A DNA stretch of 64,000 nucleotides from Hymenoscyphus infarciens. Lineage: Eukaryota > Ascomycota > Leotiomycetes > Helotiales > Helotiaceae. Positions 58,300 through 64,000 of the stretch are shown here, one piece after another (positions within the stretch are counted from its first letter, which is position 1; every line of letters starts with the position of its first letter). A program made the position numbers and the translations under genes. The DNA lies in contig LLCB01000116.1 of assembly GCA_001414345.1 (NCBI GenBank), forward strand, positions 62,001 through 126,000. Direction: 5' to 3'. The notes below the pieces were generated by a model. That model searched no databases. It was given only the letters and a program-made list of their open reading frames with translations, and was not told the origin of the DNA.

Positions 58300-58584
58300 G
58301 TAGAGCTAAATAATTAATCTATAAAATAGCTTAGATAAAAGAGACTATATTCTTTTAGTAAATATAAAGATAAATATAGACATTTACTTTAATATTAAAT
58401 AACTAGAATAAAGTCTCTTTTATAAGTCTCTATTTATAAACTAGTATCGTCTACGATTTAGAACTAATATCTTAATTCTTACTTAATAACCTTTAACTAA
58501 AATAATACTTATACTATTCTAATTTAATCTTAATAATAATAAGATAGATAGACTTAAGAATAAGTCTTTTTTAAGAGAGAGAGA
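58300..58584. other. 3' internal end of the outermost element
   Basis: Ends with GTCTTTTTTAAGAGAGAGAG, closely matching the polypurine tract of the middle element (GTCTTTTTAAAAGAGAGAG). This supports 58585 as the start of a 3' LTR. Confidence 0.6.
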
Positions 58585-58885
58585 TATAATAGTCTACTAT
58601 TCTATATAGCTAAGATTATATAGTATATATTATATATATAAGGTTTTAGTAGTTATTATTTTATATTATCTAATTTAGAAAGGTTTTAGATTTAGCTTTT
58701 AAACGGCTTTTAGATCTTTTTATATTATCTAAATCTCTTATATATAGCTATCTACTCTTCTATAGTTAGAAAAGGCTTAATTTAGTCTTTTCATCTATAT
58801 TAGTACTTAGTATTTATATATGTTATTTTATTAAATCTACTTCTATATATCTCTTTAATAGTAGTATATATTTTATATTATTATA
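58585..58885 (+). repeat. 3' LTR of the outermost element (about 301 bp)
   Basis: Starts TATAATAGTCTACTATTC and ends ATATTATTATA. It aligns with 39844-40164. Confidence 0.75.
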
Positions 58886-58985
58886 ATTTTAAAAGACTAA
58901 ATTCGACTTTACTAGAGATAGTCTACTATAATCTCCTATTTATATATATTAGTATATCTAGTTTAAATTTAAATTAATATATACT
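58886..58985 (+). repeat. Duplicate of the LTR-adjacent internal sequence (copy of 40165-40258)
   Basis: Both stretches contain AAAAGACTAAATTCGACTTT, then CTAGAGATAGTCTACTATAA and a GTATATCTAGTTTAAATT-type end. It follows the 3' LTR, where unrelated flanking DNA would be expected. Confidence 0.75.
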
Positions 58986-60524
58986 TTATAATATATTTTT
59001 AAGTTAAAAACGCTCTAAGAAGTCTTATATTTAGAGATAAAAACTCTACTATATATATAAAGAAAATAGAGTATTATATAACTCTATTTCTATATAATAT
59101 ATCTCTTAAGTCTAGAAGTGATAACTTTCTAGGCTTATAATAATAATAGACTAGATTATAAAAGAACTTCTTAACTATATTATCTTTTATTTCTATATTA
59201 GAGAATTCTATAAAGCGTACTTCTAAATAGTAATCCTAGATAATATTCTTAAGAGTAAGTTTCTATTCCTAGAGTCTATTTAACTTCCTCTCTTATACTC
59301 TAGTACGTTACTAGCTCTAGCTTTTCAGTAAAGATAGTAGATAGCGTTCGTAAGATATAGTAGCTTATAGTTAGTATTATATATATATACTAGCTTCGTA
59401 GAGTACTAGGCTTCTAGATCGTTTTAATCTAGTATCTCTTAGAGTAGCTAGTACGCTACTAGGCTTCTAGTTTATAAAAGCACTTCTAAGAGTAGCTAGC
59501 TTTATAGCTAGGCTTTATATCTTCTATAAAGAGCTTTTTATAAGCTTATTAAGAGTAAGCTACTAAAGAGATATACTAGTATCGTAGCTAGGCTTCTAAG
59601 TACTCGTCGAAGTAAGTATTAAAGAGAAGTTAATTATACTAACTCTAATAGCAGAGAGCGCTTTACTTATATATAGTAACGTTAAATATATAAGTAGAAG
59701 ATAAGATATTATAGAGTATATTATAAGTATAAACTAGGCTTTTAACTATAACGTATTTTTAGATTAAAAACGCTCTAAGAAGCTTTATATTCGAAGGTGA
59801 AAACTCTGCTATATATATAAAGAAAAGAGGTTACGTAAGACTCTCTTTTTTAATAATAACTAATTATAACTAAGTTTATCTATAGAAGAGAAGATTAGAA
59901 TTTAGTCTACTAGTTTTAATTTAAAGAGTTTTAGATAGAAGATTAGGTTATAATAGATTTTTAAAAAGAGAGTATTAGGAAAGAAGATAGAGCGTGCTAC
60001 TATATTTATAACTCTTATATAAATAACCGTGTCTTTAAATTACGTAAATTCCGCTTTAGATTCTCTCTACTAGAATTTCAGAGCGATAAATAGTATCTTC
60101 TTATTTCTATTAGAGTAACTACCTAGGCTTCTATTAAATTCCTTTATAGAATAATTCAGCTATTAACTAGAGACTTAGTAACTTCTCTTTAGCACTCTTC
60201 TATCTTATTATACTACGACTATTAGCTATTTATAGCTCTTAATTTAGAAGAATTAGAAAGCTTATCTTTTTACTCTTCTAATTAACCGATCTTATATAAT
60301 GTTTTTATTATCTCACTCTATTATATACTATTTTTAGTTATAGAGAGTAATAACTAAATATCTTATATTTTATATTCTAAAAAGTAGGTTAAATAGCTTT
60401 TCTTCTTCTACTAAAGTAATTTAAGATATTACGTACCTCTAGTGAAGGTAGTATTAGTATAAACAAAGACTAGTAACCTGATCTTTCCTTCTTAATAAAA
60501 TTTAAGTTAACTAGCCCTTGTTTA
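58984..60524. other. RIP debris with a direct repeat of about 110 bp
   Basis: Sequences at about 58984-59100 and 59752-59860 match (shared TTAAAAACGCTCTAAGAAG and TATATATATAAAGAAAA). They could be short LTRs of a ~880-bp remnant. Between them CTAGGCTTCTAG-type phrases recur (59419-59470, 59595). Nothing else recognisable. Confidence 0.45.
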
Positions 60525-61040
60525 TAGACTTAGGCGGCGATACGATATTTATTAGATTATCGCGATATATATCGTAGAATAAATATCGTAAATTCTTATC
60601 TAATACGATGAAATATTATTAAAAATTAACGATAATTAATAAAATATCGGGTTTTTAGCGCTAATGCCTTATAGTACTAAATAGATATTATATGACTTTT
60701 ATTTTCTTTTTCTATATCTACTTTATTATATTAAAAAGTTACTATATAACTCTAAATCTAGTATAAAAGACTTAGAGTAGAACGAGTAAGCTCTTTAAGT
60801 TATAAGTAATTATAATTTACTATATAATTATATGACTTTAACTTTATTTTTAGAAAGAAACATTCTATTAGCTCTTAGCTAGAAGAACTATTATCTACTA
60901 GAATAACTATTTTTCCGCTGATAATCGATACATTATCGGTTATTCTTAGAAACCCGGTATTAATTAGATTACTTAATACGATATAATAAATATCGTAGAC
61001 TCTCTCGATATGTCACCGGTAATATCGCCGCCTAAGTCTG
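60525..61040. mobile_element. hAT-type MITE, 516 bp, with RIP-altered 8-bp TSD
   Basis: The left end TAGACTTAGGCGGCGATA and the reverse complement of the right end CAGACTTAGGCGGCGATA differ only at the first base. Flanks are CTTGTTTA (60517-60524) and CTTGTTTG (61041-61048). Both differences are explained if the left junction TG|CA became TA|TA through RIP. Subterminal CGATATTTAT repeats are present. No transposase frame. Confidence 0.88.
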
Positions 61041-61117
61041 CTTGTTTGCTATAGAATTTTAAGTGAAGGGGTTTATGTTGTTCTTATTCTATAGGTTGTT
61101 ATAATAAATGTGGACCC

Positions 61118-61534
61118 ATGAGATCTATGAAATTATTTAAGAAAGTGCAACAGGCTCCTAGAAACCAAATTTCAAATTCAAACCATACTGTGCAACAGAC
61201 ACCTGACAGTACAACAACTACCACTTTTACTTGTCACATACGCAAATCTCTATCACGAATCACACATCTTCATAAAACTCATTTTCTCGTCCAAACGAAA
61301 GAAGACATGAATTCCATTGAATCTCCTAGAGTCTTACCTACTACATATGCTCTTGTACCATGGATGTCGTGGTCTAGAGAACCTCCTATTCCAGAAGAAA
61401 CACCTATCCTAGAAGAGGTCACTACAACAATATACCCCTCAGTAACAGAGGAACCACTTCACTTCGAGTGTTTATTCTTAGGTCGCATTCCTAGAGGTAG
61501 ACATACTCCTCGCTTACATCATGTAAAATGCTAA
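61118..61534 (+). CDS. Hypothetical protein, 138 residues, possibly a relic
   Basis: An open frame of ordinary composition just outside the RIP block. It begins MRSMKLFKKVQQ, then a Thr-rich stretch, then a Pro/Glu-rich segment (PPIPEETPILEEV). No domain recognised. Just downstream another frame reads RNPRYDSTRAPIAFYWHCTI, which suggests the protein may continue after a frameshift or intron. Surrounding sequence is damaged, so it may be a pseudogene. Confidence 0.4.
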   Translation: MRSMKLFKKVQQAPRNQISNSNHTVQQTPDSTTTTTFTCHIRKSLSRITHLHKTHFLVQTKEDMNSIESPRVLPTTYALVPWMSWSREPPIPEETPILEEVTTTIYPSVTEEPLHFECLFLGRIPRGRHTPRLHHVKC

Positions 61535-61910
61535 TAGTTTTAGAAATCCGAGATATGATTCTACGCGTGCTCCTATTGCGTTCTATTGGCATTGTACCAT
61601 TTGTACCAGAATATCCTCGAATTGAAGGCCTAAGACCTTTCTTGATATATAAACAAAACCAACTGTGGGGCTTACGATATGCCTTCGATGGCCCAAAGGA
61701 TTTTTTACCAAGGTACTACTACCGCCCTACCATCAGTCAAACAACTCAAATCACCTAGACGACCGAACCTGACACTCAACCACTTGGTCTGATCAATAAA
61801 TTTAGGCTCACATCCCCTGAGACCGGACAAGGGCTGGTCCTTCCTGATACAGTCGACAAAGAAACAGGAGAAAAAATCCAGCACTACCCTCACCACAGGC
61901 ACGATAGAAG
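61528..61910 (+). pseudogene. Open-frame fragments of unknown gene, left of the MITE
   Basis: The frame 61528-61758 (LIYKQNQLWGLRYAFDGPKD) stops at TAG (61756-61758) and continues readable to the MITE (LGLINKFRLTSPETGQGLVL, then TVDKETGEKIQHYPHHRH). After the MITE, 62154-62230 continues with LFIEDTEEYFLLLDLRYFEL. The stop could be CAG changed to TAG. Family unknown. Confidence 0.4.
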
Positions 61911-62150
61911 CACCAGGGGGTGTCCGAACTCGTGAGCCAGTCGCCAAAAGCCTACTAAAAATCAATAAGTTGTAACTTACTTTCCTTAATACTATAACTT
62001 GTTATTAGAACTCTAAAGCAATAGTGTCCTTGAATATACTCTAATCTCTCGGCCTGCCTAGTTTGTTTTTTTAATATTGTTCTTTATAGTATTCTTAGTA
62101 TATAATTTGGTAGGAAATCGCCGGCCCACGAGTTCTGACACCCCCTAGTG
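61911..62150 (-). mobile_element. 240-bp MITE, copy 2 (inverse of copy 1), TSD AAG
   Basis: Inverted ends CACCAGGGGGTGTCCGAACT and (reverse complement) CACTAGGGGGTGTCAGAACT. AAG lies on both sides (61908-61910 and 62151-62153). The body is the reverse complement of 39192-39439 with few differences and retains CA/TG at many sites that are TA in copy 1. It interrupts readable coding sequence. Confidence 0.88.
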
Positions 62151-62229
62151 AAGCATTCAAATTGTTTATCGAAGACACAGAAGAATACTTCCTTTTGCTG
62201 GACTTGCGATACTTTGAACTTGCCAGCGC

Positions 62230-63484
62230 TTGAACATTGAAGCATCAGAGATCTTGTACGGGGTGAACCTCAACAATCTTCCTTGCCCTTGGTATAGAGT
62301 TCCAGCTTTCAAACATTTAGATGATCTCTCTCACCTCTCTTTTCAGATCCCCGGAATTTCCCGCCATGGGCATACAATCTCGGGAAACCAGACCTTTATG
62401 ACTATTCAGCGAATTTTTCATCCTTCTTATTTCTTCCGTGGGCTTTTCAGTGGGTCTTGCAAAATTGTCCGCTGGGACCCGCTTTTTTATTTCTTTAACA
62501 TAATTAGAATTAAGAATGCCTCTCGATTAACGCGAATTAAGCTCGAGGGCGAGTTTCAAAGCTATCTGCCAGAACCCGACTCGGAAGAATACCAACGAGA
62601 CTCGAAACATTTGGACTTTCCCAATTATCATACGATGCTACATCACGATAGTTAACGGCATTGCATGCAACATCAGAAGCTTGACACTCCTTGCAAGCAA
62701 TCTTGACAGCGAAATTCTTCGGGATGAGGATAGTATGCATAGGCAAGCCAGAGTTAATGAGGCCGTAAATATGCTAGTGGAAAGGCTTCTCACTCTTAAC
62801 AACCTCCAACTAGGCGCATACTGTTTCGACCAGCGGCCGCATGGAGTTGACCAGTGGGGCGAGTCAATCAAATGGACATCTGTCATTAAAGAACGAGCGA
62901 GAACTGCTTTTCCTCAGAAAAGTAAAAAAAGACCCCGCAACAGCCATTCTTAACATTGAAAAAGGTGTGGATAAGTTCTTTGGTGAAACCAGAGAGTTCT
63001 TTTCTCACCTCCTATATAAAGCGGAGGCATGGGAGGATTATCAGAACTATGAAGCTTTCTTCGTATAACGGGAGGTGGGACGCAAGGATTGACAAGAATG
63101 AACTGAAAGCATTTGCTGGTGATTCAGTTTGGCTGGGTAATGAGCCTGGAAATAAGCCCTTTAAGTGGATGGGTCGCTAATACCCTTATTATAGATGGTC
63201 ACGATCCGCTGGTTTTTCGCTCAGCTTGAAATGGCGGGAGGAGAGCCCTGACACTGATGACGGCTGTAGCTATTCAGATAGCGACGCTGGAGACAATGAG
63301 CATGAAAGTCATGGATATTGAACTAGAAACGGAGAGGACTACGGAGAGGGGGGAACTGCAAACAATGATGCTGGAGACACCCGATTTGGTACCAATATCA
63401 CTGGAGAGGCAGAGAGACTATCCTGGTCATGCTACATCTGACGCAGAGCTTGAGGTACAAGTACACATGATCCATCGCCTGTAG
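62230..63484 (+). pseudogene. Broken gene of unknown function, Leu-rich helical protein
   Basis: Successive plus-strand frames read as parts of one protein. 62230-62655 includes FHPSYFFRGLFSGSCKIVRW and KLEGEFQSYLPEPDSEEYQR. 62650-62953, in another frame, includes VNGIACNIRSLTLLASNLDS and MLVERLLTLNNLQLGAY. 62956-63180 includes KNELKAFAGDSVWLGNEPGN and a terminal KWMGR. Then 63257-63484. Frame changes near 62630, 62890 and 63060 lack obvious introns, so this is probably a pseudogene. The Leu-rich middle part resembles fungal F-box-type repeat proteins only in general character. Not recognised. Confidence 0.45.
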
Positions 63485-64000
63485 GCGCTCCAGAAAAGGA
63501 ACACTGAGAGTTAACAGTAAAGCTGGGATAGATTTTCTTTAGCTAGAGCTCATTCTTACAATAAAGATAGTTCCTAGTTATACTTTGTATTAAAACTCAT
63601 CTTACGTAACTCGGTTATAAACCCTCTACTGCTCTTCATGAAACTTCATATTACTCGAAATTTGTCGCAACAGTCTTCTTTTAAACAGCCTCTTGTATTC
63701 CTCGCCTAAAGCAGAATCAATTTGTTATTTCGTAGTATGAAAAGTTGTTGCTGCTAATTTTCACTAAAAGTGGGCAAGAAGAAAAGATAGAACTATTACA
63801 CCACCTATCCTACAGGGTCTGCAGCCACTTTACAGTCTAATAAGTAGATACTATGTGTTTACTTGACAATAAAGGGTTTCAAAGAGCTACCTTTTGCACT
63901 AACATGAACTTTTACACCCTCTGATGTGCGTCAAAGAACCCTTCACAATGGGCTAGGACTTTATTGAAGCCGTTTAAACTTTATCATGTCAATTTGTACA
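63485..64000. other. Right edge, no recognised feature
   Basis: Composition is ordinary to slightly AT-rich. No open frame of note, repeat or RNA gene seen. Confidence 0.4.

Larger units (their letters stand above)
39844..58885 (+). mobile_element. Outermost Gypsy-type element, apparently gag-only, interrupted by later insertions
   Basis: LTR-like ends at 39844-40164 and 58585-58885 share start (TATAATAGTCTACTAT) and end (CTATTATA or TTATTATA). The internal sequence 40165-41340 is homologous to the 5' internal region of the middle element (shared phrase AGCTAGTAATACTAGAGTTTAG). It is interrupted after CTTTT by the middle element and resumes at 57197 with gag-like sequence. No reverse transcriptase, integrase or protease block was found in 57197-58584, so pol seems missing. 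About 95 bases after the right LTR repeat the sequence that follows the left LTR. No clear target duplication was found, so the outer boundaries are less certain than for the two inner elements. Confidence 0.65.
39640..61050. repeat. 21-kb RIP-mutated heterochromatin-like block
   Basis: Almost all CA/TG dinucleotides are TA, and there are no long open frames. It is built of nested Gypsy-type retrotransposons and MITEs listed separately. The borders coincide with the two copies of the CACCAGGGGG MITE to within about 1 kb on each side. Confidence 0.85.

Noticed and set aside
39640..61050. Centromere
   Set aside because: The 21-kb block is AT-rich, but all parts identified are nested transposons. 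It lies between genes and nothing specific to a centromere can be shown from sequence.
61705..61965. 86-codon minus frame across the MITE border
   Set aside because: It runs into the MITE terminal repeat and lacks any supporting feature.

Overview
The window reads as a filamentous ascomycete chromosome segment. Genes carry short GT..AG introns of about 40-90 bases. Gene islands of ordinary base composition alternate with very AT-rich blocks in which almost every CA/TG is TA, the imprint of repeat-induced point mutation (RIP). The gene set (ITT1-type RBR ligase, CAX4-type phosphatase, SLC7-type permease, NAM2-type synthetase, CTF1-beta-like Zn cluster factor, kinase/TPR and CorA-like proteins) fits Leotiomycetes-like fungi; that placement is inference. 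I saw no rRNA, tRNA or CRISPR.

Layout. 1-5.7 kb: RIP debris and a degenerate Tc1/mariner transposon (3283-5715) with a solo LTR inside it. 5.7-12.9 kb: a decayed border zone with a small kinase-like gene, a truncated BCS1-like fragment, a secreted-protein pseudogene split by a 1.37-kb hAT-type element that itself holds a MITE, the tail of a cysteine-rich secreted protein with Gln-to-stop changes, and a carboxypeptidase-like scrap. 13.0-38.3 kb: a conserved gene island with a dolichyl-diphosphatase, RBR ligase, kinase-pseudokinase, kinase-TPR protein, CorA-like membrane protein, small unknown protein, amino-acid permease, mitochondrial leucyl-tRNA synthetase and Zn(II)2Cys6 factor. 38.3-39.6 kb: minisatellites and a 248-bp MITE. 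39.8-61.0 kb: a block of RIP-inactivated Gypsy retrotransposons nested three deep, plus smaller elements. 61.0-64 kb: a transition zone of broken unknown genes containing a second, inverted copy of the border MITE.

The best-resolved structure is the nested retrotransposon block. An inner Gypsy element (44747-52740, minus strand, 446-bp LTRs, TSD ATTAG) sits inside the reverse transcriptase of a relative (41341-57191, plus strand, 378-bp LTRs, TSD CTTTT). That one sits inside the gag of a third, apparently pol-less relative (about 39844-58885). Because the inner and middle elements are head-to-head, much of 45.2-56.8 kb reads as a large imperfect palindrome. Both full elements appear to carry an extra ORF antisense to gag-pol, between the chromodomain end of pol and the 3' LTR.

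In the gene island, two adjacent multidomain kinases and a neighbouring CorA-like membrane protein form a possible signalling neighbourhood of unknown role. The other genes are housekeeping (glycosylation, translation termination, mitochondrial translation, amino-acid uptake) or regulatory. Exon models were worked out by eye from splice sites and reading-frame continuity.
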